Source: Chitinophaga sp. CF418
Lineage (GTDB): Bacteria; Bacteroidota; Bacteroidia; Chitinophagales; Chitinophagaceae
Assembly: GCF_900142925.1 (NCBI RefSeq)
Contig: NZ_FRCN01000001.1
Coordinates: 310,001 to 374,000 of the forward strand
Reading direction: 5' to 3'
DNA length: 64,000 bases
Both the position numbers and the translations under genes were made by a program. The notes under the pieces were generated by a model. It saw only the letters and a program-made list of their open reading frames with translations, made no database searches and was not told the DNA's origin. Of the stretch, positions 20,270 through 29,608 are shown in pieces (position 1 is the stretch's first letter; each line of letters starts with the position of its first letter).

Positions 20270-22696
20270 ATGTATACTAAATTTAACCAACTGTTTGGAT
20301 TGTTGTGCCTATTATGTACCATGCTTGCAGGCACACCAGCCTTTTCTATCAATGAACCCCTTTCTGCCATTAAAGGAACTGTAGTTACCGGTGATGGTCA
20401 ACCTGCTGTTTTTGTAGCAGTACAAATCAAGGAAAAGAACAGAGGTACTCTGACTAACGAGAAAGGTGAATTCCTGTTTAAACGAATGCATGCCGGTCAT
20501 TACACGCTGCAGGTAATGCTGATCGGCTACAAAGTCGTTACAAAAGAAGTAGATATTGCACAAGACGAGATCCTTAATGTTACTATCCAGCTGGAAGCTT
20601 CCAACCAGCAGTTACAGGAAGTGATCATCAACAGTGCCAGGAATAAATATAAAGTCGATGCTGTATCCGGTTCATTGCGTCTGAAAACGCCATTGCTGGA
20701 AATACCACAGAACATCCAGGTAATCTCCGCCAGCCTGCTGGCTGACCAGCAGACCTACGATATCGTGGATGGCATTACCCGCAACGTGAGCGGCGCCACC
20801 CGTGTAGGACATTGGGATAACCAGTATGCGCAGATCCGCATGAGAGGTTCCAAGATCCCTGCCTTCCGGAACGGTATGAACATTGAGGCCAGCTGGGGCC
20901 CTACCGCAGAAGATGCTGCCATGATAGAGCGTATTGAGTTTGTAAAAGGCCCTGCAGGTTTTATGCTGGCTAATGGCGAGCCCGGTGGTTTCTATAATGT
21001 CGTTACCAAGAAGCCAAGTGGTATGACCAAAGGAACAGCCAACATCAGCATGGGTAGCTTCAGCACCTACCGTGCCGCACTCGACTTTGATGGTAAGCTG
21101 AGTAAGGATGGTAAACTGTTGTACAGATTAAACGTTGCTGGTCAGCAGAAAGATTTTTATACCAAATACAATTACAGCAACCGTTATCTGTTCGCACCCG
21201 TGCTGAAATATGTTGTAGATGACAGAACCTCCATCACAGTGGAATACACCTTCCAGGGATCTAAATATCTCGGCAACGGTAACTATCAGTTCTCCAAAAA
21301 GAAGCTGCTGGATGAAGGCATCTCCAATGACTTCTTCTATGGTGATCCATCCCTGGAGCCGGGCCGTCTCAGAGACCATAGCGCCTATGTTTATTTGGAT
21401 CATCAGCTGAATGACAAATGGCAGGCGCATGCACAGGTTGCTTATTTTAACTTCAGCATGGTGGCCAACAGCGTATGGGCAACCAGTGTGGCAGAGAATG
21501 GCAACATGGCGCGTTACTTCAGTGTTGGTGACGAAGCCGGCGAAAACAGGTTTGCACAGATGTCCCTCTCCGGAGAAGAATATACAGGCAGCATTCGTCA
21601 CAGGATACTGGCTGGTGTAGATATGGGCAACAAGAAATTCTGGGGCGATTTCCGTACACTGAATCCATCCCTCAACCTGGGAGGCGGAAAAGTATTCAAT
21701 GTGTACAATCCTGAATACGGCATTCCATTCGACTCCATTCCAACAATCGATCGTTCGAAAAGCGTAAGGACAAGAGCAGGACAAAGCAATTATATTTCGT
21801 CTGTAAACTATACTTCTGTATATGCACAAGATGAACTTGGATTTTTTGATAACAAACTGCGCTTGTCTCTGGCACTGAGATTCACACATGCAGAAACCAC
21901 AGGTAAGACAAAAACAGCAGATATGAAGGACGATATTGTTACACCACGTGTAGGCATCAGCTACTCCATTGATAAAACAACTGCTGTCTATGCATTATAT
22001 GATCAGTCTTTTGTACCGCAATCAGGGCTGGACTCAAACCTGGTACCATTCAAACCTGTTAAGGGCAATGACATAGAAGCCGGTATCAAGAAAGATTGGT
22101 TCAATGGCCGCTGGTCAGCAGCATTATCAGGCTACCGCATTACCCGTCAGAACTCCAAAGTAGCGCTGGGTATTAAAGACAGCCGTGGCGCTGATGTATC
22201 TATTGCATTGGGAGAAACAGTTACAAAAGGTATAGAAGTAGATGTCAATGGTGAAATTGTACCAGGCCTGAATGTGAACGTCAACTATGCTTATACTGAT
22301 TCCAAAATAACGAAAGAGGCTCCAAATACTGAAGCCAGCAAAACAACTGTAGGTAACATCACACCAAACACTGCTGCACATGTTACCAATGGCTGGCTCT
22401 CTTACCGTATTGATCACGGAGCATTTACAGGCTTCGGAGCTTCCGCCGGTATTCAATGGCAGGCAGAACGTGCTGTAGGAACTACCAAGGTATCCAACAT
22501 TCCAAACTACTTCCGTACAGATGCAGGCCTGAATTACTCCAGAGGAAAATATACTGTCTCTTTCCTGGTGAATAATCTGCTGGATGATCGTAAACTGCTT
22601 ACTGCTGCATCCCTGCCAGCAAATGCATCTGGCTATTATAGTTACATCGTGGAAGCCCGTCGCAATTTCCGCATGACGATAGGTTACCGCTTCTAA
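20270..22696 (+). CDS. TonB-dependent siderophore-type receptor with CarboxypepD_reg domain
   Basis: This 808-residue outer-membrane protein has a signal peptide (1-29), a carboxypeptidase-regulatory-like domain (about 32-115), a plug (about 130-240) and a C-terminal beta-barrel ending in phenylalanine (TIGYRF). The plug contains PQNIQVISASLLADQQTYDI and RIEFVKGPAGFMLANGEPGG, the signature of the FhuA/FoxA-like ferric siderophore receptors, not the KDAAA...YGARAANGV signature of SusC. It therefore most likely imports an iron chelate with energy from TonB/ExbBD. No SusD partner follows and no STN domain is present. Its divergent neighbour is a membrane AraC regulator. It is followed by short tandem repeats and a strong terminator, so it is monocistronic. 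Confidence 0.92.
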   Translation: MYTKFNQLFGLLCLLCTMLAGTPAFSINEPLSAIKGTVVTGDGQPAVFVAVQIKEKNRGTLTNEKGEFLFKRMHAGHYTLQVMLIGYKVVTKEVDIAQDEILNVTIQLEASNQQLQEVIINSARNKYKVDAVSGSLRLKTPLLEIPQNIQVISASLLADQQTYDIVDGITRNVSGATRVGHWDNQYAQIRMRGSKIPAFRNGMNIEASWGPTAEDAAMIERIEFVKGPAGFMLANGEPGGFYNVVTKKPSGMTKGTANISMGSFSTYRAALDFDGKLSKDGKLLYRLNVAGQQKDFYTKYNYSNRYLFAPVLKYVVDDRTSITVEYTFQGSKYLGNGNYQFSKKKLLDEGISNDFFYGDPSLEPGRLRDHSAYVYLDHQLNDKWQAHAQVAYFNFSMVANSVWATSVAENGNMARYFSVGDEAGENRFAQMSLSGEEYTGSIRHRILAGVDMGNKKFWGDFRTLNPSLNLGGGKVFNVYNPEYGIPFDSIPTIDRSKSVRTRAGQSNYISSVNYTSVYAQDELGFFDNKLRLSLALRFTHAETTGKTKTADMKDDIVTPRVGISYSIDKTTAVYALYDQSFVPQSGLDSNLVPFKPVKGNDIEAGIKKDWFNGRWSAALSGYRITRQNSKVALGIKDSRGADVSIALGETVTKGIEVDVNGEIVPGLNVNVNYAYTDSKITKEAPNTEASKTTVGNITPNTAAHVTNGWLSYRIDHGAFTGFGASAGIQWQAERAVGTTKVSNIPNYFRTDAGLNYSRGKYTVSFLVNNLLDDRKLLTAASLPANASGYYSYIVEARRNFRMTIGYRF

Positions 22697-22755
22697 AAAA
22701 GATAGTCACTTTATTCCCAAAAAAATAGTGACTTTATTTCTAAAAAGATAGTCAC
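22695..22755 (+). repeat. Three imperfect tandem copies of a ~23-bp AT-rich unit
   Basis: The unit AAAAAGATAGTCACTTTATT appears at 22695, 22719 and 22742 (the third truncated after TCAC). The first copy starts inside the stop codon. In the second the core reads TAGTGACT. Confidence 0.8.
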
Positions 22756-22758
22756 AAA

Positions 22759-22798
22759 AAAAAGCGCAATTGTTGCTCAGTCAGCAATTGCGCTTTTT
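22759..22798 (+). terminator. Strong intrinsic terminator after the siderophore receptor gene
   Basis: A perfect 14-bp stem (AAAAAGCGCAATTG and its complement) with a 12-nt loop ends in a run of T. The A- and T-runs make it usable on both strands. Confidence 0.9.
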
Positions 22799-22911
22799 CA
22801 TAATACATACTTAATCAAGTACTCACCTCTTCATTTCATACAACATATATTACCACTCATCCCAGCTTTCACTACCCTATTTAAAGGAATTGTTATGCTA
22901 TTGTAAAGTGC

Positions 22912-22943
22912 TTTGATCCATGGATTCCTTGTAGATACTTTTG
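22912..22943 (+). promoter_or_regulatory. Promoter of the SusCD-PLC locus
   Basis: TTTG (22912-22915), a 20-bp spacer and TACTTTTG (22936-22943) match the Bacteroidota -33/-7 promoter exactly. The leader to the SusC ATG is about 65 nt. This implies transcription by the housekeeping sigma factor, in keeping with the absence of a FecIR pair. Confidence 0.7.
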
Positions 22944-23015
22944 CATTTCCATAGCTATGGTTCTTTGACATATCAGCATCTCTACTCCTCCAGCAATCCT
23001 TAACAATTAAACTAC

Positions 23016-26000
23016 ATGAAGAGAATGTATTTTTTACAATTAAGGTCATTCTGTAGCGTTGCAGGTAAGGCATTTCCTGCCTTATTGCTTGCAATGTTTC
23101 TGAGCTTTTCTGCTTTTGCTCAGACGAATGGCACTATTAAAGGTATAGTAACAGACGAGAACAATGTACCTCTTCCAGGAGTAACTGTTTCTGTAAAAGG
23201 AACTGCTACCGGAACTATTACAAATGCAAACGGGGCCTACACAATTGTCACTAAAGGACCGCAAGATGTGATTCTCTTTACATTAATGGGATCGCTTCCA
23301 AAAGAAATCACTGCCGGAGACAAAAAGGTGATCAATGTAACATTAGTAACGGATACAAAACAATTGAAAGATGTAGTAGTGATAGGTTATGGTACCGCAA
23401 GTAAAAAAGATGTAACAGGCTCAATTACGACTATCAAATCAGAAGAATTTAATCAGGGCGTATTAACCACGCCTGCGGAATTATTACAAGGTAAAGTAGC
23501 GGGTTTGAACGTGACCAAAAGCGGCGACCCTAACGCAGCTCCGGCTGTAGTATTGAGGGGACCTTCCACTATCCGTACTACCGGTGGTGCAATGGAACCA
23601 TTCTATGTAATAGATGGTGTACCAGGTGCGTCTATTGATCTGCTCGCGCCGGCTGACATTGAAAGCATCGATGTATTGAAAGATGCTGCCGCTACAGCTA
23701 TTTATGGCGCCCGTGCAGCCAATGGTGTAATCATCGTTACTACCAAAAAGGCGAAAACAGGCCAGACGAGACTTTCCTACAACGCGTATGGCGCAATGGA
23801 ACAAGTGTCCAAACAACTGGACATGCTGACTGGTGATGAGCTGCGTGCATATCTTAAAAAGAATGGTCAAACCTTAATTCCGGTACTGAATGATGACGGT
23901 TCAAACACGAACTGGCAGAAGCTAGTGGAAAGAAAAGGTTATTCACATAATCATAACGTTTCCTTCGGTGGTTCCAATGCTACTACAGATTATGGTGGCA
24001 GCTTTAACTACCTGAAGAATGATGGTATTCTGAGGAACACATCCCTGGAACGTACCACTGTAAGAGGCTATGTTACGCAGCGCTTCTTTGACAATCGGTT
24101 GCGATTAGGCCTGACTGTTACCAACGCCCACACTAAGAGCAATGATATTGTTCAGTCACAGGTATTGTCCAACATGCTATTCTACCTGCCAACTGTAAGT
24201 CCTTTCAATCCTGATGGTACTTATAAGGAATATTATGCGAGGACAGGTAGTGGTACATTGAATCCGCTGTCACTGATCAACAACAACTTCATCAAAACCG
24301 ATGATAGCAAAACGTTGATCACTGGTCTGGTGCAGGCAGATATATTCAAAGGGCTGAAATATACTTTGTCATTGTCTTCCCAGAGAAACCAGAATAATTA
24401 CAACAGTTACTACAACCATGCTTCAGGCCTGGCTGTAAACCTGAATGGTGTGGCTACGAGGAAGGCTTATCAGAATACAAGTACAGTAGTAGAATCTTAT
24501 TTCAACTACGACAAAACTTTTGGTGCCAATTCAGTCAAATTGCTGGCTGGTTATACTTATCAGCAGGACCGTACCAATGATGGTTTCGGTATCACCACCC
24601 AGAATTTCTCCAACGATGCTTTGACTTATAACAACATATTCCTGTCAAATCCGGCAAATACGTCACAAATAAGTTTCGACAATAATCCGATCTCTACACT
24701 CAGACTGATCTCTTACTACGGTCGTGTGCAATATTCATATGCAGACAAATACCTGTTCATGGCCTCTTTGAGGAATGACGGTTCATCCGCCTTCGGTGTC
24801 AACAACCGTTGGGGATATTTCCCGGCAGTTTCTGCCGGTTGGAATATCAGCAGTGAGAAATTCATGAAGAATATTGACCTGATCACCGTGCTGAAACTGA
24901 GAGCAGGTTATGGTGTATCCGGTAACAGCGCGGGCTTCAATGCTTTCTCCTCCCTGTTGATCTATGGTACGCCTGCAGGTAACTCTAAGTTCCTGTATAA
25001 TGGAAACATCACCAACGCTATCGGTCCTGTACGTAACGATAACCCAGACCTGAAATGGGAAGCTACGGCTACTACCAACATTGGTCTGGATTTCGGTATT
25101 CTGAAAGACAGGATCAGCGGTTCGATTGATTACTATATCAAGAAAACTTCTGACCTGATCTACGATCAGTATCCCGTATCTACCACACAGTATTTCGTAC
25201 CAACATATACTGCCAACGTAGGTAGTATTAAGAACAGCGGTATTGAACTGGCCCTGAGCGCAACAATTGTGAAGTCTCATGGTTTCACCTGGAGAACGAA
25301 CCTCAACCTGGCGCACAACAAGAACGAGATTACTAATCTGTCCAACGAGAAATTTGCCATCAACTATATCCAGACAGCACAGCTGGGTGGTAAAGGACAA
25401 TCAGGTAACTATAGCCAGATCATCCAGCCTGGTTATGCTTTAGGTACTTTCAACCTATGGCATTACATGGGTAAGAACGATAACGGCGTAAGTACTTACC
25501 AGAAAGCTGATGGTACCATTACTGCTACACAGCCACTCACCACAGATGCAAAGCTGGCGGGTAATGCACAGCCCAAGCTGATGTACGGCTGGAGCAACAA
25601 TTTCTACTATAAGAGCTTCGATCTGAGCTTCCTGGTACGTGGTGTGTTAGGCAATAAGATCCTGAATGCGACACTTGCAGGTCTGAACAACCCTGTTGAT
25701 TCAAAACTGCAGAACATCCCGCATTTCACTACGAATGAATCCTACAACGATATCAACGCCTACCTGATCTCTGACCGTTTCTTGGAAAGCGGCTCTTATC
25801 TCCGTATGGATAACCTGACACTGGGTTATACTTTCAAGCCGCATACACAGGCCGTAAAGAGCATCCGTTTCTATGCTACCGGCAATAACCTTTTTGTGAT
25901 CACCAAGTATCGTGGTATAGATCCTGAGATCAATATCGGTGGTGTTACACCTGGTATTGACAATAACAACTTCTATCCTAAAACACGTACTTATATCGTT

Positions 26001-26021
26001 GGTCTGAGTGCTTCATTTTAA
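23016..26021 (+). CDS. SusC/RagA-family TonB-linked outer-membrane protein
   Basis: The 1001-residue receptor has a signal peptide (1-35), a carboxypeptidase-regulatory-like domain (about 38-115; GIVTDENNVPLPGVTVSVKG), a plug (about 120-240) with VLKDAAATAIYGARAANGV, and a long beta-barrel ending in SASF. It lacks the STN domain, so it does not signal to a FecR. With the SusD lipoprotein 47 bp downstream it forms the SusCD pair that imports ligands too large for porins. A PI-PLC-like gene follows instead of glycoside hydrolases, so the usual assumption of a glycan substrate is not secure. Barrel sequence does not reveal the ligand. Confidence 0.95.
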   Translation: MKRMYFLQLRSFCSVAGKAFPALLLAMFLSFSAFAQTNGTIKGIVTDENNVPLPGVTVSVKGTATGTITNANGAYTIVTKGPQDVILFTLMGSLPKEITAGDKKVINVTLVTDTKQLKDVVVIGYGTASKKDVTGSITTIKSEEFNQGVLTTPAELLQGKVAGLNVTKSGDPNAAPAVVLRGPSTIRTTGGAMEPFYVIDGVPGASIDLLAPADIESIDVLKDAAATAIYGARAANGVIIVTTKKAKTGQTRLSYNAYGAMEQVSKQLDMLTGDELRAYLKKNGQTLIPVLNDDGSNTNWQKLVERKGYSHNHNVSFGGSNATTDYGGSFNYLKNDGILRNTSLERTTVRGYVTQRFFDNRLRLGLTVTNAHTKSNDIVQSQVLSNMLFYLPTVSPFNPDGTYKEYYARTGSGTLNPLSLINNNFIKTDDSKTLITGLVQADIFKGLKYTLSLSSQRNQNNYNSYYNHASGLAVNLNGVATRKAYQNTSTVVESYFNYDKTFGANSVKLLAGYTYQQDRTNDGFGITTQNFSNDALTYNNIFLSNPANTSQISFDNNPISTLRLISYYGRVQYSYADKYLFMASLRNDGSSAFGVNNRWGYFPAVSAGWNISSEKFMKNIDLITVLKLRAGYGVSGNSAGFNAFSSLLIYGTPAGNSKFLYNGNITNAIGPVRNDNPDLKWEATATTNIGLDFGILKDRISGSIDYYIKKTSDLIYDQYPVSTTQYFVPTYTANVGSIKNSGIELALSATIVKSHGFTWRTNLNLAHNKNEITNLSNEKFAINYIQTAQLGGKGQSGNYSQIIQPGYALGTFNLWHYMGKNDNGVSTYQKADGTITATQPLTTDAKLAGNAQPKLMYGWSNNFYYKSFDLSFLVRGVLGNKILNATLAGLNNPVDSKLQNIPHFTTNESYNDINAYLISDRFLESGSYLRMDNLTLGYTFKPHTQAVKSIRFYATGNNLFVITKYRGIDPEINIGGVTPGIDNNNFYPKTRTYIVGLSASF

Positions 26022-26068
26022 TTAAAGCAATGAGTGTTCCATAAGGAACAACAAAAAAATATTAACGG

Positions 26069-27673
26069 ATGAAAAAGAGAAATATATTCATCACTGCGCT
26101 TGCAGCACTTGTTACGATAAGTGCCTGCAGGAAATTAGATGTGAATGTTGAATCACAATATGTAAACGGCAACTTCCCTTCCACCTCTCAGGACTATGCT
26201 GCTTTACTTGGCACAATGTATACAAACCTCGCTTCTAACTATGCAATTGCCTACTGGCGTATGCAGGAGCTGTCGACAGATGAGGCGATCATTCCTGCCC
26301 GTGACGGGAACTTCGATGATGGTGGTCAGTACAGGCAATTACACTATCATACCTGGACATTTGATCATCCCAATGTGACCGGTATCTGGCAATGGGGTTT
26401 CGGAGGTATCAACAACTGTAACCGTCTGATCAATCTGACTAAAGCTTCCAGCGTAGATACAACCACTAAAGCAGCCAACATTGCAGAAGTTAGAGCTGTA
26501 CGTGCGTTGTACTATTTCTTCATGATGGATACCTATGGTAATATACCGCTGATCACTGATTTCCCGGTAGCTACTTTGCCAGCCACACAGGAAAGAGCCA
26601 AGATCTTCGCATTCATCGAGTCTGAGCTGAAAGCTATTGCACAGCAGCTGCCATCAAAATCAAATAATGGTGCCACCAATGTATTGCAGTACGGCCGCCC
26701 TACAAAAGCAATGGCATTCGCCCTGTTGGCTAAGATGTACCTGAATGCATCTGTTTATTTAGGTCCGGGTACTGACCGTAACCAGGATGTCGTTGCGATG
26801 GCAGATAGCATACAGAACAATACAAACTATTTCCTGGACGGCAGGTTCCGCGACATCTTCTTACCTAATAACGGTCCGCAGACCAATGAGACTATCTTCG
26901 CAATTCCTTATGATCAGCAGATACCCGGTAATCAGTTCACCCGTTTTGGTTTCTACTATTACCTGGCACAGGCATACGGCTTTAACGTTGGTCTGAGTAT
27001 TGCGATGAGCACCACTCCCGAGTTCTACAACCGTTTTAACCTGAAAGGCGATGTAAGGAACAATACCTGGCTGGCAGGTCCTCAATACTATCCTGATGGT
27101 AACGGCGGATTCACTAACCAGCCTGTATATTATCCGAACAGTACTACCCAGATCGTGATCACACCAGACCTTATACTGGTACCACCCAAACCAATGGACC
27201 TTGGCAATACGCAGGCCAGCCAGGCATCGGGTGTACGATCTATCAAGTACTATCCTGATCCTGCCATTATCCAGGCTACCCGTCTGAATGGTAATGACGT
27301 ACCGGTATTTCGTCTGGCAGACGTTTACCTGATGAAAGCAGAGGCTATTCTGCGTGGTGCGACAGCAACTACGGTCAACGGTGCATTGCAAACACCTGAT
27401 TATTTGGTTAACTTGCTGCGCTCCCGTGCTGGCGCTCCGCCAGTTGCCGGTATTGACTTACCGGGATTACTGGATGAACGTGCCCGTGAACTGTCCTGGG
27501 AAGGATGGCGCCGTAATGACCTGATCCGCTTTGACCTGTTTGAAAAAGAATATCCTTTGCCAAACGATAACCTGAGCATGAATAAGGATACCAGAAGAAG
27601 GCTCTATCCTATTCCTATCACAGAGATCAGGCTGAATGGTAATCTGAGACAGAATCCAGGTTACGAGCAGTAA
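26069..27673 (+). CDS. SusD/RagB-family outer-membrane lipoprotein
   Basis: This is the surface lid of the adjacent SusC. The 534-residue precursor has a lipobox ending at C20 (LVTISAC), so it is lipid-anchored. The helical TPR-like SusD fold is indicated by AEVRAVRALYYFFMMDTYGNIPLITDF (residues from about 140), PTKAMAFALLAKMYLNASVYLG and the C-terminal LLDERARELSWEGWRRNDLIRF and RRLYPIP blocks that are typical of RagB/SusD. It binds the ligand and hands it to SusC. The gene follows SusC by 47 bp. An intrinsic terminator 50 bp past the stop separates it from the PLC gene. Confidence 0.95.
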   Translation: MKKRNIFITALAALVTISACRKLDVNVESQYVNGNFPSTSQDYAALLGTMYTNLASNYAIAYWRMQELSTDEAIIPARDGNFDDGGQYRQLHYHTWTFDHPNVTGIWQWGFGGINNCNRLINLTKASSVDTTTKAANIAEVRAVRALYYFFMMDTYGNIPLITDFPVATLPATQERAKIFAFIESELKAIAQQLPSKSNNGATNVLQYGRPTKAMAFALLAKMYLNASVYLGPGTDRNQDVVAMADSIQNNTNYFLDGRFRDIFLPNNGPQTNETIFAIPYDQQIPGNQFTRFGFYYYLAQAYGFNVGLSIAMSTTPEFYNRFNLKGDVRNNTWLAGPQYYPDGNGGFTNQPVYYPNSTTQIVITPDLILVPPKPMDLGNTQASQASGVRSIKYYPDPAIIQATRLNGNDVPVFRLADVYLMKAEAILRGATATTVNGALQTPDYLVNLLRSRAGAPPVAGIDLPGLLDERARELSWEGWRRNDLIRFDLFEKEYPLPNDNLSMNKDTRRRLYPIPITEIRLNGNLRQNPGYEQ

Positions 27674-27722
27674 CCAACGGGATTGCGGCACTACATTATA
27701 AGAGATACATCATAAAACCCGG

Positions 27723-27754
27723 CAGCCGGCGCTTTCACATGCCGGCTGTTTTTT
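27723..27754 (+). terminator. Intrinsic terminator between SusD and PLC genes
   Basis: CAGCCGGC, a 10-nt loop and GCCGGCTG, followed by six T. The next start codon is only 14 bp downstream, so the PLC gene depends on read-through or on a promoter inside SusD. Confidence 0.85.
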
Positions 27755-27767
27755 AAAACAATATATC

Positions 27768-28850
27768 ATGAAGGCACTTTCAGGATTGGTATTAACAGCA
27801 GCTCTGAGCCTGCTGCATAACGAAGTACCAGATAGCGTGAAGATGAACAGGATCCAGGTTATCGGTTCACACAACAGTTACAAGAAAGCCATTGATCCCG
27901 CATTGTTCAAAATGTTCCAGCATAGGGATTCAGTATCCGCCAGTAAAATTGATTACGAGCACATTTCCATTGCAGAGCAGCTGGATATGGGTTTATTGAA
28001 CCTGGAGGTCGATGTCTATGCAGATGCGAAGGGCGGCAAATATGCGCATCCTAAAGGACTGGATTGGGCAAAGGGACAGGCGCCCTATGATGAGAAAGGT
28101 GTCATGAATGAACCAGGGTTTAAAGTACTACATATTCCTGACCTGGATTTTCGTAATAACTACCTCACGCTGAAGAACCTTTTAGCTGAGTTAAGGACAT
28201 GGTCAGAGAAGCATCCGCACCACTACCCTATCTTTATTACACTGGAGCCGAAAGATGGTGCTTCAAAAAGTAAGGAAATCACTGAGCCAGAGCCATTCAC
28301 CACCGAAGTTTTCGATCAGCTGGATCAGGCATTGATAGATGGATTGGGTAAAGAGCATCTTATCACTCCTGATATGGTAAGAGGAAAATATAAGACACTG
28401 GAAGAAGCAGTACTGCACGACAACTGGCCAACCGTAAAAGCAGCAGAAGGTAAATTTGCCTTTATTCTTGATGCCAAAGATGCTAAGAGAGATCTTTACA
28501 TTGCTGGTCATCCTGGGCTGAAAGGTCGTGTTGTATTCTCCAATTCCGATCCAGGTACGCCAGAAGCAGCCATGATGATCAGGAACAATCCTACTGATCC
28601 GGCGATAAAGGACCTGGTAGCGAAAGGTTATATCATCCGTACAAGGGCTGATTCAGATACCAAAGAAGCACGCCTGAACGATAAGTCCAGCTTTATTGCT
28701 GCATGCAATTCAGGAGCGCAGATCATTACAACTGATTATTACCAGAAGAGCACTCATTTCAAATCTGATTATGAGATCAGCTTTGAAGGGAAAAAACATT
28801 GCAGATTGAATCCTTTATTTAATAACACAGCAACAGTAAGTAACAAGTAG
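27768..28850 (+). CDS. Calcium-dependent phosphoinositide phospholipase C-like protein (PI-PLC-C1 type)
   Basis: The 360-residue protein has a short signal peptide (about 1-17) and a TIM-barrel phosphodiesterase domain. Motifs are IGSHNSYKK with the first catalytic histidine H35, a metal-binding NLEVDVYAD block, VLHIPDLDF with the second histidine H122, and FITLEPKD. This resembles the Ca2+-dependent PI-PLC-C1 family, which cleaves inositol phospholipids or related phosphodiesters. The last 60 residues (IIRTRADSDTKEARLNDKS) match the glycerophosphodiesterase-like end of that fold. It follows SusCD and may generate or further process their ligand, for instance by releasing a head group from a phospholipid or a glycosylated phosphodiester. 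The true substrate is unknown. A terminator closes the unit. Confidence 0.85.
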   Translation: MKALSGLVLTAALSLLHNEVPDSVKMNRIQVIGSHNSYKKAIDPALFKMFQHRDSVSASKIDYEHISIAEQLDMGLLNLEVDVYADAKGGKYAHPKGLDWAKGQAPYDEKGVMNEPGFKVLHIPDLDFRNNYLTLKNLLAELRTWSEKHPHHYPIFITLEPKDGASKSKEITEPEPFTTEVFDQLDQALIDGLGKEHLITPDMVRGKYKTLEEAVLHDNWPTVKAAEGKFAFILDAKDAKRDLYIAGHPGLKGRVVFSNSDPGTPEAAMMIRNNPTDPAIKDLVAKGYIIRTRADSDTKEARLNDKSSFIAACNSGAQIITTDYYQKSTHFKSDYEISFEGKKHCRLNPLFNNTATVSNK

Positions 28851-28876
28851 TTAAGTTCCCGTTATTGTTTTCAGAG

Positions 28877-28919
28877 AGCGTCTTGTGAAACGGTGATATG
28901 TTTTGCAAGGCGCTTTTTT
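28877..28919 (+). terminator. Intrinsic terminator after the PLC gene
   Basis: AGCGTCTTG pairs with CAAGGCGCT (one G-T pair) across a 20-nt loop and is followed by five T. Confidence 0.75.
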
Positions 28920-29011
28920 ATACTCATAATATTCCTTACATCTGTTCATTAAGGTCGTAAATCGCCTCTTCTTTGTCTTTTTCACCCCTCATCCTTGTAA
29001 CCATACCACCG

Positions 29012-29019
29012 TAAGTTTG
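29012..29019 (+). promoter_or_regulatory. Candidate -7 box of the SRPBCC gene
   Basis: TAAGTTTG is an exact TAnnTTTG match 42 bp before the ATG. The only upstream TTG (28995-28997) is too close for a standard -33. Confidence 0.45.
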
Positions 29020-29061
29020 TATCGTTAACAACAACAAATAATCAAATAAAAACTCTCTGAT

Positions 29062-29487
29062 ATGACAACAACAACTAAAACCGCAATTACCGTAGAAACC
29101 ACCGTTCAGGCGCCAGTAGCAAAAGTATGGGAATACTGGAACCAGCCAGAACATATTAAGCAATGGGCATTTGCTTCAGATGACTGGCATGTACCAGCTT
29201 CTGAAAACGACCTGCGGACAGGCGGCAAATTCAGCACTACTATGGCGGCAAAAGATGGTAGTTTCAGTTTTGATTTTGGAGGCGTGTATACACAGGTAAA
29301 AGAGCATAAGCTGATCGAGTATACCCTGGGTGATGAAAGAAAGGTGAGCATCCTTTTCAGCAGCATAGGCGATGCGACCAAAATAGTAGAAACTTTCGAA
29401 GCGGAAGATACTCATTCCATTGAAATGCAGCAGAGCGGCTGGCAGGCTATCCTGGATAACTTTAAAAAGTATACAGAAGCTAATTAA
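29062..29487 (+). CDS. SRPBCC-family protein (AHSA1-like)
   Basis: This 141-residue cytosolic protein has the START-like helix-grip fold of the AHSA1/polyketide cyclase-like group. Characteristic stretches are TVQAPVAKVWEYWNQPEHIKQWAF at the N-terminus (with the usual W residues), GGVYTQVKEHKLIEYTLGD in the middle and the terminal amphipathic helix QSGWQAILDNFKKYTEA. Members bind hydrophobic ligands or act as chaperone cofactors; in Bacteroidota the exact role is not known. It is a single gene with its own promoter box and shares a bidirectional terminator with the convergent lipoprotein gene. Confidence 0.88.
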   Translation: MTTTTKTAITVETTVQAPVAKVWEYWNQPEHIKQWAFASDDWHVPASENDLRTGGKFSTTMAAKDGSFSFDFGGVYTQVKEHKLIEYTLGDERKVSILFSSIGDATKIVETFEAEDTHSIEMQQSGWQAILDNFKKYTEAN

Positions 29488-29536
29488 TAGAGAGCCTCCA
29501 TGCAGTATCAGCTATTGCAGATACCGCGTGCGGCAC

Positions 29537-29579
29537 AAAAAGGGAGTTGCCTCAAACCAAATTGAGACAACTCCTTTTT
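29537..29579. terminator. Bidirectional terminator between convergent genes
   Basis: GGAGTTG and CTCAA segments pair with TTGAG and CAACTCC (one mismatch) around ACCAAA. A-runs on one side and T-runs on the other serve both strands. Confidence 0.85.
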
Positions 29580-29608
29580 CTTTACTATTCGAATTGACTG
29601 ACCTCTGA

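Noticed and set aside
21128..21889. 253-residue ORF antisense to the siderophore-type receptor
   Set aside because: It lies wholly inside a strong gene on the opposite strand, and its composition (Cys- and His-rich, no domain) is that of a shadow frame.
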